In this document: positions 41,710 to 51,193 of the stretch, in pieces | Position numbering within the stretch: the stretch's first letter is position 1 | Layout: every line of letters starts with the position of its first letter | Origin: Candidatus Pantoea floridensis | GTDB taxonomy: Bacteria; Pseudomonadota; Gammaproteobacteria; Enterobacterales; Enterobacteriaceae | Assembly: GCF_900215435.1 (NCBI RefSeq) | Contig: NZ_OCMY01000003.1 | Location: 116,940-180,939 of the forward strand | Reading direction: 5' to 3' | DNA length: 64,000 nucleotides | Program-made: the position numbers and the translations under genes | Notes under the pieces: generated by a model | Database searches by the model: none | What the model was told of the DNA's origin: nothing | The model's input: only the letters and a program-made list of their open reading frames with translations

Positions 41710-42627
41710 TCACTCCGGTTCGTGACGCTTTTTCCTCGGACGGTTTATCGAAGCGCTCAGTTCGTGCAACCGGTTGACGGTTTTAATCGGTGTCGCGGGT
41801 TCAGCGGCTGCCAACGCCAGAACCAGGACTTCCAGACAGATCATCGGCGTGCCGTGCACCGGAATCCTTTCCTCCGCCACACTGCGCGGGATGAAGATGG
41901 TGCAATCGGCGTGATGCGAAAACAGGGAATTGCGCGATCCCGTCAGTAAAATGATCGAGATATTTAAACGGCGCGCCTCTTCAAGAACTGTTGTGCCTTC
42001 CCGGTGCGGACTGCGCTGTACCATCATGATCAGCACATCGCCGGGCTGCAGGTGAATGAGCTGTTCGCTTAACGATGAACCAGTGCGATTCAACACGTAA
42101 GCAGGCTTGCCGTAACGGTTGAACAAACGGCTCACGTAGTCTGCCAATAATGCTGAAGCGCCAATACCAAAAATAGCAATGCGCTGAGCGCTGTGTAATA
42201 ACCCCGTGGCATGCGCGATGGCATCGCGATTTTCGTCATCACACAGCAAATCACATGTCATTCGATAGCTATCGACCACAAAGCCGATACTGGCATTGGT
42301 ATCCGGTGAGAGTTCATACACGGTTGAGGCAATACGTGCAGAACTGCTCAGCGTCCTGCCAAAAATATGATTCAACACACTTTTGAGTTCACGTAGGCCC
42401 GAAAACCCCAACGCCTGGAGGGTGCGAATCACCGTGGCATCGGACGTACCGGTTAATTGCGCGATCTCCATTGCCGACTTGTCCATCATGGCGGCCCGAT
42501 GGTGATAAATATACTCAGCAACGATGAGTTGCTGAGGCGTGAGATATTCCCGCCGCGCGTCAAAGCGTTCGGTATACGTATCCTGCTGCTTGCGTTTAGT
42601 CGTGGGGCGGGCGTTTTTCACATTCAT
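41710..42627 (-). CDS. RpiR-family regulator (HTH + SIS domain)
   Basis: 305 residues. N-terminal RpiR-type helix-turn-helix (SAMEIAQLTGTSDATVIRTL, QALGFSGLRELKSVL), then a SIS phosphosugar-binding domain from about residue 125 (RIAIFGIGASALLADYVSRL, LIHLQPGDVLIMMVQRSPHR, ISIILLTGSRNSLFSHHADC). RpiR proteins sense phosphorylated sugars or related metabolites. It is the first of a minus-strand group downstream of the two binding-protein-like genes: its start lies 22 bases after the end of the gene 42650-43564, so it is probably co-transcribed with them. Confidence 0.87.
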   Translation of the reverse strand: MNVKNARPTTKRKQQDTYTERFDARREYLTPQQLIVAEYIYHHRAAMMDKSAMEIAQLTGTSDATVIRTLQALGFSGLRELKSVLNHIFGRTLSSSARIASTVYELSPDTNASIGFVVDSYRMTCDLLCDDENRDAIAHATGLLHSAQRIAIFGIGASALLADYVSRLFNRYGKPAYVLNRTGSSLSEQLIHLQPGDVLIMMVQRSPHREGTTVLEEARRLNISIILLTGSRNSLFSHHADCTIFIPRSVAEERIPVHGTPMICLEVLVLALAAAEPATPIKTVNRLHELSASINRPRKKRHEPE

Positions 42628-42649
42628 TCCAAAATATCTGCAGGCGAAA

Positions 42650-43564
42650 TTACCACTGCGCTAAGCGCTGGCGTTGCATGTCCAGTTGGGCCGTTTCGAG
42701 CGGAATATACCCTTCTGCGCTGTGCGTCTGGGCGCTGACGATAGCCTGCCCCTCTGATGACAGGGTAAACGCCAGCCACTCCTTTAGTTGTGGGTTCAGC
42801 TTTCGACCAGGAGGCAGATCGAAATAGAGGGAAACATAGCTGGATAGCGGGTATTTCCCCTGTCGCACCTGCGTCAAATCCGGCAGCACGAATTCGTCGC
42901 TATCATCAGCTGCAAGAGCAACAATTCTTGCCTGTTTCTGGTAATCCACGGCATTAAACCACCCCACAGCACCGAGGCCAAACGGATCATTTGCCACCGC
43001 TTCCAGCACCGACTGACGATCGGGTAGCGGCTCATAATGCGGCGGATAGGGATGGTTTTGCAGATGCAGATGACGAAATGCCGTAGCGTACTTGCCATCA
43101 TCGCGCAGGCCATAAAGATGAATGCGGCGATACTGGTATTCCCCCTTTAAACCCAGTTGAGACCAGAGGCTGATCTCACCCTGTGGGTTGCCGCGAGCAA
43201 AAAGCGCTCGCACCTGCGGCATCGTGAGACCTGGCAGCGGGTTACGATGATTGACGTACAGTGCCGGCGGGCTTTTCGCGTTTGCACGCGGTCCATGGCC
43301 GGTGTAGCCAACGTGGATACAGGTCGGCGCATAGCCCTTCACCTTCACAAATGCATCCAGTTCATACTGCCAGGGTGAACGTGAAATGGGTGCAACCCAA
43401 CTGGCATTCGCCGCCAGCGCCATGATGGCCGTTGAGGAACCTTCCATGGTGCAGGCGAATTGAATCCCGGGATGCGCCAGCTGGAAATGGTGGCACCAGG
43501 GCGTAACCAGTGAGTCCATGCCATCATTGCCAATGATCGGCAGAGTCGTAACCGTTGTATTCAT
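42650..43564 (-). CDS. PstS/PBP-like substrate-binding protein without signal peptide, second gene
   Basis: 304 residues starting MNTTVTTLPIIGNDGMDSLV, with no signal sequence. Family marks of the PstS-like PBP: MEGSSTAIMALAANASWVAP, the Y-V-N-H-R-N-P-L-P-G-L segment followed by QVRALFARGNPQGEISLWSQ, and LPPGRKLNPQLKEWLAFTLS with SSEGQAIVSAQTHSAEGYIP at the C-terminus. Such proteins normally bind phosphate or other oxyanions in the periplasm; here the mature domain starts directly at residue 5-6. Its ATG overlaps the stop of the related upstream gene (ATGA at 43561-43564). Confidence 0.72.
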   Translation of the reverse strand: MNTTVTTLPIIGNDGMDSLVTPWCHHFQLAHPGIQFACTMEGSSTAIMALAANASWVAPISRSPWQYELDAFVKVKGYAPTCIHVGYTGHGPRANAKSPPALYVNHRNPLPGLTMPQVRALFARGNPQGEISLWSQLGLKGEYQYRRIHLYGLRDDGKYATAFRHLHLQNHPYPPHYEPLPDRQSVLEAVANDPFGLGAVGWFNAVDYQKQARIVALAADDSDEFVLPDLTQVRQGKYPLSSYVSLYFDLPPGRKLNPQLKEWLAFTLSSEGQAIVSAQTHSAEGYIPLETAQLDMQRQRLAQW

Positions 43565-44484
43565 GAGTTTTGTGCCAATAAATGAGTCTGGGAACTGACC
43601 AGTTCGTCAGAGAGTGCTGCATAGCGATGCTGCGCGTTGATGATCTTCTGCCCCGCAGGTGAAAGCATAAATTCAGCCAATGCGACCGACGATTGACTGA
43701 TCAAACCGTCCTGATTTTTGGGCTGGTAGAGATGCAGATAGCGCGTGAGCGGATAGTGGCCACCTTGCATATTTTCCAGCGTCGCATCGAACAGGTTGCC
43801 GTTTTCATCTGACACCGGCACTGCACGGATATGCGGGGTTTCACGCCCAGCCTCAGCAATGGCGATAGCCGCTGGCGTGTTCTCCAGTTTGTTGATCAGC
43901 GCATCAGTATCACCAACGTACTCACCGTTGCTGCCTGGCTGAAGGTGGCCAAAATGATGCTGGCTGAGGTAAACGCTCAACGGCGCAATATCCGGTAATC
44001 GCAGAGGATAAATGCTGCCCGCCTCGGTTTCCTGATACTGCTCCAGTTGCTGCCACGATGAGTAGTCTCCCGGTAAATTACCCCGGGTATAAATCTGGCT
44101 AAGCTGCTGAATTGAAATATGAGGCAGTGGATTGGAACTGTGCACGTAGACAGATGCGGAAGCGCTATATTCATCAGCGGTAAGCGGTTTGCAGATGGCA
44201 ACTTTAAGCATCACAGGCAGGCTATTAAGGAGTTTACGATAGGGCACCGTTTCAAAACTCGTCATCTCGCGCTCAATCAATGCCATTGAAACCCGGCCAG
44301 TCATCAGGAATGCAAAAATAGCCGCCTGCCCTAGCTCTGTGGATTGGTAATGCCTCTCTCCTTGATAACTGCTTAACTCCCTGAGTAGTTGATCGGCGAG
44401 ATCACAGCTGTCCTTACAAGCACCCAGCTTACATACCGACAGTTCGGGCGGGGCAATATCCGGCGTATAAATCATTGAACTCAT
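43561..44484 (-). CDS. PstS/PBP-like protein without signal peptide, first gene
   Basis: 307 residues if started at the ATG 44484 (MSSMIYTPDIAPPELSVCKL); a TTG at 44505 with GAGGG upstream is an alternative, neither gives a signal peptide. It shares the architecture of the next gene: YVHSSNPLPHISIQQLSQIY with TRGNLPGDYSSWQQLEQYQE, and ALAEFMLSPAGQKIINAQHR at the end. The two are paralogues, overlapping by 4 bases. They are divergent from a TonB receptor with Fur-box-like sites between, so iron-regulated expression is likely. Cysteines (CKLGACKDSC near the N-terminus) are unusual for this family. Confidence 0.7.
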   Translation of the reverse strand: MSSMIYTPDIAPPELSVCKLGACKDSCDLADQLLRELSSYQGERHYQSTELGQAAIFAFLMTGRVSMALIEREMTSFETVPYRKLLNSLPVMLKVAICKPLTADEYSASASVYVHSSNPLPHISIQQLSQIYTRGNLPGDYSSWQQLEQYQETEAGSIYPLRLPDIAPLSVYLSQHHFGHLQPGSNGEYVGDTDALINKLENTPAAIAIAEAGRETPHIRAVPVSDENGNLFDATLENMQGGHYPLTRYLHLYQPKNQDGLISQSSVALAEFMLSPAGQKIINAQHRYAALSDELVSSQTHLLAQNS

Positions 44485-44576
44485 TACCTGAAATTTCTCA
44501 AACAAAGACCAAGGCCCTCTCTGGATTGCCGTTTTGCGATGGCATATACCCTGGCAAAGAGGTCATCCAGCACCAT

Positions 44577-44596
44577 GCGAAATGATTGTCATTCGC
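44577..44596. promoter_or_regulatory. Fur-box-like site near the PBP-like genes
   Basis: GCGAAATGATTGTCATTCGC: GCGAA/TTCGC inverted ends around ATGATTGTCAT, similar to the Fur consensus GATAATGATAATCATTATC. 93 bases upstream of the ATG at 44484. Confidence 0.55.
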
Positions 44597-44827
44597 ATTT
44601 TGTTGTTGGAAATCATCATGTAGTAGCACGCTGTAGTAGTCAAACTCTTGAGGCACTACAGTCCGTCAAATTTTGCAGAGCAGGCATGTCCACAAATTCT
44701 TTGTGTGAAAATTTAATTTATTTATATCAACGAGTTAAAATATCGAAAAATCATTAATAAATCCCATTTCTGCCATCCGCCTCTGCGCATTTTTACCATG
44801 TTGTTTACTACTACAGGCCTTCATGTT

Positions 44828-44848
44828 GGAATGAGAATCATTCCTATC
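44828..44848. promoter_or_regulatory. Fur-box-like site before the TonB receptor
   Basis: GGAATGAGAATCATTCC (with TATC following) contains GAATGA and TCATTC inverted around GAA, close to the Fur consensus. 133 bases upstream of the receptor ATG. Confidence 0.65.
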
Positions 44849-44980
44849 AACCACCTTTCAGTAACCCGCTTTTATCTGGCCATCAATGGCACCAGGCACC
44901 TTACATGGCGAGATAGGTTGAATTAATAAATCGAAAAAAAATTTTTGAATTAACTGAATGACATCATCACTGGGGAAAAA

Positions 44981-47191
44981 ATGAGTTTCCATAAAATTAA
45001 AAAGAAACGCCTGGTTTTAGCCATGGCGGGGCTGCCTTTTATTGCCTTTAGCGCATCAGGAAATGCTGAAACGAATACGCAGACAGAGGCGAATAAAGCG
45101 CAAAGCGCCAACGCGAATGCCGATAAATTAATATCACGTGCTAAACCAAGCGCTGAAGGAACCATTGAAGTGACGGCAGCTACCAACAATGCGCCGCCTC
45201 AGAGTGGTTTTGCACCCACCTATGCCGACGTCGGTGTTTATCAGGGACGCGATATGCTGGACGTTCCGAATTCGGTGAGCGTGGTTTCCAGTGAAATTAT
45301 CAAAGCGCAGCAAGGCCAGGGGCTTTACGATGCATTACGCAACGTGGCCGGCGTAGTACGCCAGCAGCAAAGTGGCGTAGCCTACGATCAGCTATCGATT
45401 CGAGGTATTAATCTCGATAACCGCGCCAGCTATATGTTTAACGGCGTACTGCCGTTCGATAACAACCTGCCTATTCCCATGGAAGATAAAGAGCGTTTTG
45501 AGGTATTAAAAGGCGCCTCCGCACTCTATTACGGCTTCGTTTCCCCAGGCGGCGTCGTCAATATGGTGACAAAACGCGCCGGAAGTACCCCGGTCAGAGC
45601 GGTGACATTTTCCACTGATGACAATGGGTCATCACTGGCACACGTCGATCTTGCTGACAGATTTGGTGATGAGAAGAACTTTGGCGTTCGCATCAACGCC
45701 ATGAGCAATAATATCCATCTGCCCATCGAGGGCGATCACGGGAATAAACGCTTCTTCAGCGCGGCGCTCGACTGGCAGGTCAATGACAAACTTTTGCTCA
45801 AATACGATTACGAAAAAGTAAAAGCGCGTATTACCGAACAAGCGGCGATTGCGACACCGACCGCGGTCAATGGCATTGTCACCATGCCTAATATCCCTGA
45901 CCCGAAAAAATTACTGTCGATGAACGGCAAGGCAACAAAATCAGAGGCTGAAACCCATCTGCTGCAGGCTGAGTATGCCTTCAACTATGACTGGTCAGGA
46001 AAGATGACGCTGGGTCAGTCGCGCACCAAGCGCGATCGCTGGTTGTGGGTATTCGACAGCTACAATGCCAATACGGGTAACGGTACCGTTTATGGTGCAG
46101 ATCAGCCGGGTCAGGACTATCTCAATCAGAACGTGCGCGCGGAGGTAAAAGGAAACTTCTCGACGGGTTCGGTAGAACACCAGCTGCTTGTCGGTGGCAG
46201 CCAGAACCGCCTTTATCAGCCAAGTTTTTACACCACCATGTATTCGGCCGCGCAGAACATGTATGACCCTGTCACGGTAACTTCACTGGTGCGCTCACCC
46301 AACGGTTCTAAAAACACCTTGCGCGACCGTGGCTTCAATGAACAAACGGTGCGCGATGGCGGCCTGTTCCTGCAGGACTGGATAACGCTGAATGATCAAT
46401 GGCAGGTGACTGGGGCATTACGCTGGGGACGTTATACCAGCAAGCAACTCGACGCCGACAGTGAGAAAGTCAAAGCACTCACCCCCGCGGTGAGCGTGGT
46501 TTATAAAGTCACGCCTGATGTCAGTCTCTATGCAAGCTATGTTGAAGGGCTCGAGTCAGCCGGCACGGCACCCTCCACGGCAGCCAATGCGGGTGAATCA
46601 CTGAAAGCCGTGGTGAGTAAGCAGAAAGAGATTGGTGTGCGTACCCGTTTAACGGATGGCCTGTTTGCCACGGCAGCCTACTTTGAACTGACTCAACCCT
46701 CAGCCAGCACTGGTGATAACGATATTTACTCGATCAATGGTGAGGCTCGTTATCGCGGCGGGGAGTTCTCGCTACAGGGTGATTTGACGTCGAATACCTC
46801 CATCACCACGTCATTGATGCTGCTGGACGCGGAGGTGACAAGTTCAACCAATAGCGCGCTGGTCGGTAAAGCCCCGGAGAATACTCCGGAAAAAGCCGCT
46901 AACTTCTTTATCAACCACAACCTCGATTTGCTCCCTGGCGTAGCAGTCAATGCAGGTGCTTCTTATGTCGGTAAGCGCCCGGTGAACAGCCTGAACCAGG
47001 CGTACGTGAGCAGCTACACGGTGTATAACTTAGGCGCCAGCTATAAAACGCGCCTGGCCAATACCGACGCCACCTTCAGATTCACCGTGAATAACGTCAC
47101 CGACAAACGTTACTGGAGCGCGGCGGGCAGTGGCCAGCTGGCGGTTGGTATGGCGAGAACCTTTGTCCTTTCCTCTTCGTTCGAATTTTAA
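44981..47191 (+). CDS. TonB-dependent ferric-siderophore receptor, FhuA/FoxA type
   Basis: 736 residues. Signal peptide at 1-29 (KKKRLVLAMAGLPFIAFSAS, GNA). Plug domain about 60-190: RDMLDVPNSVSVVSSEIIKA, LRNVAGVVRQQQSGVAYDQL, SIRGINLDNRASYMFNGVLP and LKGASALYYGFVSPGGVVNM. The following 22-strand barrel ends with ...ARTFVLSSSFEF, with terminal Phe. The plug pattern (LPIPMEDKERFEVLKGASAL) is that of hydroxamate-type siderophore receptors. It differs from IutA encoded downstream, so it serves a second ligand. An iron-type binding protein gene follows after 59 bases, but no permease or ATPase genes are in the window. Confidence 0.88.
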   Translation: MSFHKIKKKRLVLAMAGLPFIAFSASGNAETNTQTEANKAQSANANADKLISRAKPSAEGTIEVTAATNNAPPQSGFAPTYADVGVYQGRDMLDVPNSVSVVSSEIIKAQQGQGLYDALRNVAGVVRQQQSGVAYDQLSIRGINLDNRASYMFNGVLPFDNNLPIPMEDKERFEVLKGASALYYGFVSPGGVVNMVTKRAGSTPVRAVTFSTDDNGSSLAHVDLADRFGDEKNFGVRINAMSNNIHLPIEGDHGNKRFFSAALDWQVNDKLLLKYDYEKVKARITEQAAIATPTAVNGIVTMPNIPDPKKLLSMNGKATKSEAETHLLQAEYAFNYDWSGKMTLGQSRTKRDRWLWVFDSYNANTGNGTVYGADQPGQDYLNQNVRAEVKGNFSTGSVEHQLLVGGSQNRLYQPSFYTTMYSAAQNMYDPVTVTSLVRSPNGSKNTLRDRGFNEQTVRDGGLFLQDWITLNDQWQVTGALRWGRYTSKQLDADSEKVKALTPAVSVVYKVTPDVSLYASYVEGLESAGTAPSTAANAGESLKAVVSKQKEIGVRTRLTDGLFATAAYFELTQPSASTGDNDIYSINGEARYRGGEFSLQGDLTSNTSITTSLMLLDAEVTSSTNSALVGKAPENTPEKAANFFINHNLDLLPGVAVNAGASYVGKRPVNSLNQAYVSSYTVYNLGASYKTRLANTDATFRFTVNNVTDKRYWSAAGSGQLAVGMARTFVLSSSFEF

Positions 47192-47250
47192 TGACGTGAC
47201 GGCAGATGAGCCTTCGTCTGCCGTATTTCCTCTCAGCTGATTAATCACTT

Positions 47251-48369
47251 ATGAAAAAACTCACATCACAACTTATGATGTTCACTCTCCTGTCGCTTCT
47301 GCTCACGGTGACAAAAGTGCAAGCCAGAGAAATCACCGATATCTACGGGCGACAGGTTGAGGTGCCGGATAACCCACAACGCGTTTTCTTCGGCGAAAGC
47401 CGACTGCTGTTTAGCCTGGCGCTGGTGTATCAGGGCGATCCTTCTGCACGTATCGCAGGCTGGCCCACTGACATGAAATTTTATGACCTACAAAGTTGGC
47501 AAGCCTTCACGGCAAAATACCCGGCTTTAACCAGGGTGCCGACCACTGGCACCATCAGCTTCGCTCAATCCAACGTAGAAAAGATCATCGCATTAAAGCC
47601 AGATCTGGCTATTTTGCCTCATTACGCGCGCCAGCAGCCCGGTAGAAGCGAGCTGGAGCGGCAACTTGAGATGGCGAAGATTCCTTATATCTATGTCGAT
47701 TTCCGCGTGGACCAGCTGAAGAACTCGGTGCCAAGCCTGAAAATACTGGGCACGGTGTTTAACAGTCCGCAGAAGACCGCGCGCTTTATCGCTTTCTATC
47801 AGCGCCATCTGCAAGCGGTTGCTGACAGGGTGATGCAATTACAAAGCGCCAAGCCGAAAGTGATGATCCAACTGCATCTGGGCAAGAAAGAAGTGTGCTG
47901 TATAACGGTGGCCCACGGCAGTCTGGCTGATTTACTGGCCTTCAGCGGCGGCGATAATATCGCCACACCTTACATTAAACAGGTGTACGGGCAGATGAAT
48001 CCAGAGGCGGTGATCAGCGCCGATCCCGATATTTACATCACCACCGGTACCTCTTCAGCGGAGGATAGCCCCGGTATCCAGTTGGGGCCGCAGGTCAATA
48101 CCCAACAAGCGGAAGCATCGCTGAGAAAACTTCTGTCAGAGGAGCCTTTCCTCTCGCAAATGCGCGCAATTAAACAGGGCAATGCCTGGAGCCTGTGGCA
48201 TAACTTTTACATCAGTCCGCTTCACGTCGTGGCGGTTGAGGTTTTTGCTAAGATTTTCTATCCGCAAGCATTCAGGGATGTAGACCCGGAATCCACTTTG
48301 CAACAGATTTTTGAAGAGTTTCTTGATATGCCTTATCAGGGGGTTTATTGGGCGCAGTTGGAGAAATAA
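47251..48369 (+). CDS. Iron-type ABC transporter periplasmic binding protein
   Basis: 372 residues. Signal peptide 1-25 (KKLTSQLMMFTLLSLLLTVT, KVQA). The Peripla_BP_2 (TroA/FecB-type) fold begins at REITDIYGRQVEVPDNPQRV, then VEKIIALKPDLAILPHYARQ, IPYIYVDFRVDQLKNSVPSL, and LADLLAFSGGDNIATPYIKQ. It would carry a ferric siderophore or haem from the receptor to an inner-membrane permease. No permease is adjacent, so it must use one encoded elsewhere. ValCys pair (EVCC) in the centre is unusual. Same operon as the receptor at 44981. Confidence 0.85.
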   Translation: MKKLTSQLMMFTLLSLLLTVTKVQAREITDIYGRQVEVPDNPQRVFFGESRLLFSLALVYQGDPSARIAGWPTDMKFYDLQSWQAFTAKYPALTRVPTTGTISFAQSNVEKIIALKPDLAILPHYARQQPGRSELERQLEMAKIPYIYVDFRVDQLKNSVPSLKILGTVFNSPQKTARFIAFYQRHLQAVADRVMQLQSAKPKVMIQLHLGKKEVCCITVAHGSLADLLAFSGGDNIATPYIKQVYGQMNPEAVISADPDIYITTGTSSAEDSPGIQLGPQVNTQQAEASLRKLLSEEPFLSQMRAIKQGNAWSLWHNFYISPLHVVAVEVFAKIFYPQAFRDVDPESTLQQIFEEFLDMPYQGVYWAQLEK

Positions 48370-48444
48370 TTTGGGCAGACGAATAGCCATCGCGTCAGGT
48401 ATGGCTATTTGTCTTCGTGAATAGAGCCTATTAGTAAAGTCAGA

Positions 48445-48808
48445 TGGCCGCTCTTGGTTGACGAGCTGCCGAAGTACCTGCTGGCGCCGGAGGTCAGCTC
48501 CCTGCTCCACTTTTCGCCCGACCTGCGGCTCAAGGTTCTGTTCACCACGCTGTGGAATATCGGCGCGCGTGGTCCTGACAAGAGGAGACTTTCTGCTGCG
48601 CCAGCAGTATCCGTTCTTGCAGCTGTCCACGCTAAAGCAACACGAGGAGAAGGCTGAGCACCGCGCCGGCCGCCACGCCGCCGGCACCGTTTCCCACCGC
48701 CTGAAGCCACTGTCCGACGCGAAGTACGTGACGCAGCTAGAGATGATGATGACCACCCTGCGCATTCCTCTGGAGAGTAAGAGCGAAAAGACGGGCCTCC
48801 CGGCATAG
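48445..48808 (+). pseudogene. ResD-type tyrosine recombinase fragment
   Basis: Two plus frames read consecutive parts of an F-plasmid-type ResD/integrase: LVDELPKYLLAPEVSSLLHF, SPDLRLKVLFTTLWNIGAR up to ~48570, then after a shift LTRGDFLLRQQYPFLQLSTL and KPLSDAKYVTQLEMMMTTLR. The gene ends at 48808 before the catalytic C-terminal domain. So it has neither a full N-terminus nor the R-H-R-Y residues. ResD is the multimer-resolution recombinase often next to RepFIB-type replicons; its remains here fit the orphan iterons at 37.4 kb. Confidence 0.8.
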
Positions 48809-48929
48809 AGTGCAGTTTCAGATATCGGGCAATGAAGCGGTATATTTATTGAAATCGATTGCAGCTAATTCAACACAACATCCGTTGTCAGAATTCCTTT
48901 TAAACAAACACTGATATCACTTTTGATGA

Positions 48930-49829
48930 TCAAAAATACCCTTTACCTTTACACCAATACGCCATAAAACTCATCACTTCAGGCGCAACTTTCCGCTCCC
49001 CGACCAGATAACGGCGAAGGTGTTTCACAGCGGAGGACTCCGCTGCCACCCACCCATAAAATCGATTATTAATCGCTGCTGCGCTTTGCCACAAAACCTC
49101 GTGTTCGGCTTCATTATCATCGTTATCACAAGTGTCCGTCGCGTACTCTGGAACCAACACACGCTCTTTTACCGCTTGCAATAATGCCGTGCCGTGTGGA
49201 GCATTCATCCTGTCACGTGGTAACCAGACTATCTCAGCAAACGTATAGTGGCCCAGATCAATGATGTCATCCTCTGAAGGTATCTCCTGAAACACCTGTA
49301 CCTGGGGTGCTAAAGGCATCTTATCCAGTTGCGCCAAAATCCCCTTTACTGCCGGTAACGCTGTCTCATCGGCAATAATCAACGCCCGTTCTATTTCAGT
49401 CGCCGGTTTCCATTCATAACCACCGCTGTCTGCCTTGTGTTCACGGTTAGGCGCAACCATTTGCAGAGGATCGCCGGGCATAGCGTTTAATACCCAGCTT
49501 GATGCAGGTCCTTCTGTGCCATGAATGACAAACTCCACTTCCATCTGGCTTTCAGCCGCATTGACGTGACGCAGCGTATAAGTACGAGATATCGGGCGTT
49601 GTTCGGGGGGCAGGCCTCTGAATTGCCCCCACCAGTCGGCGTCATCCGTTAAGGATGAGGGGAGACCGTTTGAGGAGGGGAAGAGTATTTTGATGCGCTG
49701 ATCGGGGCCATCCATCTTCATCTTCTCCACCTGGTCACCGGTGAATACACAACTCATCAGTGAAGGCGTCAGCCATCTCTTGTGCAGAAGCGTGACATTG
49801 AATACACGGTAACCGGGAACGATGGCCAT
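48930..49829 (-). CDS. Siderophore-interacting protein (ViuB/SIP-type ferric reductase)
   Basis: 299 residues from the ATG at 49829; a TTG four codons upstream is an alternative. FAD-binding domain: VTLLHKRWLTPSLMSCVFTG, PISRTYTLRHV (R-x-Y-T motif for flavin), EFVIHGTEGPASSWVLNAMP (G-P-A-S-x-W), then the SIP C-terminal domain IADETALPAVKGILAQLDKM and RFYGWVAAESSAVKHLRRYL. The enzyme reduces ferric siderophore in the cytoplasm to release iron. It is transcribed after the ShiF-like exporter gene, 22 bases downstream, divergent to iucA; it would process ferric aerobactin. Confidence 0.88.
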   Translation of the reverse strand: MAIVPGYRVFNVTLLHKRWLTPSLMSCVFTGDQVEKMKMDGPDQRIKILFPSSNGLPSSLTDDADWWGQFRGLPPEQRPISRTYTLRHVNAAESQMEVEFVIHGTEGPASSWVLNAMPGDPLQMVAPNREHKADSGGYEWKPATEIERALIIADETALPAVKGILAQLDKMPLAPQVQVFQEIPSEDDIIDLGHYTFAEIVWLPRDRMNAPHGTALLQAVKERVLVPEYATDTCDNDDNEAEHEVLWQSAAAINNRFYGWVAAESSAVKHLRRYLVGERKVAPEVMSFMAYWCKGKGYF

Positions 49830-49850
49830 ATTTATTTTCAACCCAGGCGC

Positions 49851-51056
49851 TCAGCGCTCATTTTTTGTTTTAGAGATGAACACCAGCCAGCAGGTCAATA
49901 TCAAGAACAACATTGATGCCCCCCAGGCACCCGTGATCAAACTGCGCTGTCCTGCAAACCACGTGATGAAGGGAACCAACACCGCACTGATCCCATAACC
50001 AAGCGTATGGCTGGTCGCTATCAGACCGGCTCCTTTACCGATGGATAGCTGTTGGTTTATCAGTAACTGATAGGCCGGCGTGGCCAACGCGGCACCATAA
50101 GAGGTCATCATAATCCCTGCATATAACGCCGGGAAATTGCCTATCATCATTATGGCCAACCCAGCGCTCATCAATAACGCCGCAACAAATATCAGCGGAG
50201 TAATGGCCAGGCGCTGCGGTCGCACCACCAGAAATTGTGCCAGTAATGTGCTTACCGCTGCCAGACTAAGTAGCCAGGCCAGATGATGGCTGACGGTATC
50301 TGGCTGTTTAATAAAATCACTCAGCAGGGGTGAGAGACCAATCTGCATCAGGCTGATACCGATCGCGAGCAACAGAGCCAAGCACATAATTGGCAGCAAT
50401 CGGCTTTGAAAACGCGCGGATTGGTGTGGAATTACACCAAGAGGGGGATCACCGTATTGACCGCCTATCAGTATCAATGCGAATAAAGGCGCAATTGCCA
50501 TTAACCATAAAGGCGCCATAGGGCCAAAGCCCAATGTCAATGCGGCCAGAGGGGGGCCCACCAATCTTCCACAACTGATACCGGAACTGATAGTGGCCAG
50601 TGCGGCCATTCGCTGCTCCGGCCCCGATCGTTGCATTGCCCAGGTTTGCGCCGCAGGCACCATGCCCGATACGGACAGACCATAAATGACGCGGGAGAGG
50701 AGTAAGCCCGCGAGCCCCATACCTGTACCCAGTACTTTTTCTGACATCAGGCCAACCACAGAAGCCAGTACGCCAAAGCTCAACAAATACCCGGCAAGCG
50801 ACGCCACAACAACATATTTACATCCCCTGACTTCGGACACTCGCCCCCACCAGGGAGAGGCCGGCAGAAAGAGCATAGAACCAAAGAGTAATAAACCCGC
50901 CCATGTTGACAGTGTCAGACCGGTCATCTCCACAAGAAGTGGCAGCACGACCAGTAAGCCGTTCTGACCAATTCCCAACAACCCGGCGCAAAGGGCAAGG
51001 GGCCAAGAGGATTTTCTTATCACTCTCTTGCTAAACAAAACCGAAATAACCGACAT
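49851..51056 (-). CDS. shiF: ShiF-like MFS siderophore exporter
   Basis: 401 residues with about 12 membrane segments. MFS signature SPWWGRVSEVRGCKYVVVAS in the first cytoplasmic loop, and VIYGLSVSGMVPAAQTWAMQ. It is divergent from iucA, exactly the place of shiF in the known shiF-iucABCD-iutA islands, and the sequence pattern (LSTWAGLLLFGSMLFLPASP) fits ShiF. Its likely role is export of aerobactin; the role of ShiF itself is not settled. The Fur box at 51153-51171 can serve both directions. Confidence 0.83.
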   Translation of the reverse strand: MSVISVLFSKRVIRKSSWPLALCAGLLGIGQNGLLVVLPLLVEMTGLTLSTWAGLLLFGSMLFLPASPWWGRVSEVRGCKYVVVASLAGYLLSFGVLASVVGLMSEKVLGTGMGLAGLLLSRVIYGLSVSGMVPAAQTWAMQRSGPEQRMAALATISSGISCGRLVGPPLAALTLGFGPMAPLWLMAIAPLFALILIGGQYGDPPLGVIPHQSARFQSRLLPIMCLALLLAIGISLMQIGLSPLLSDFIKQPDTVSHHLAWLLSLAAVSTLLAQFLVVRPQRLAITPLIFVAALLMSAGLAIMMIGNFPALYAGIMMTSYGAALATPAYQLLINQQLSIGKGAGLIATSHTLGYGISAVLVPFITWFAGQRSLITGAWGASMLFLILTCWLVFISKTKNER

Positions 51057-51152
51057 TTAATTGTAAATACACCGTTAAATATAGGGAGATATCTGACATA
51101 AACTGTATGTAAATATTGCAAAAACAGTTGTCAATGTAAATGGAATACTTAT

Positions 51153-51171
51153 CATAACGATAATCATTATC
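51153..51171. promoter_or_regulatory. Strong Fur box of the aerobactin operon
   Basis: CATAACGATAATCATTATC differs from the 19-bp consensus GATAATGATAATCATTATC at three positions. It is 22 bases before the iucA ATG and 96 bases before the divergent exporter start. Iron-replete repression is expected. Confidence 0.88.
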
Positions 51172-51193
51172 AGTTGATATGCGAGATTATCTT

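Larger units (their letters stand above)
44506..44980. other. Divergent control region between binding-protein genes and the TonB receptor
   Basis: Holds two Fur-box-like sequences (44577-44596 and 44828-44848, separate entries) and otherwise AT-rich promoter-like sequence. No gene seen. Confidence 0.6.
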
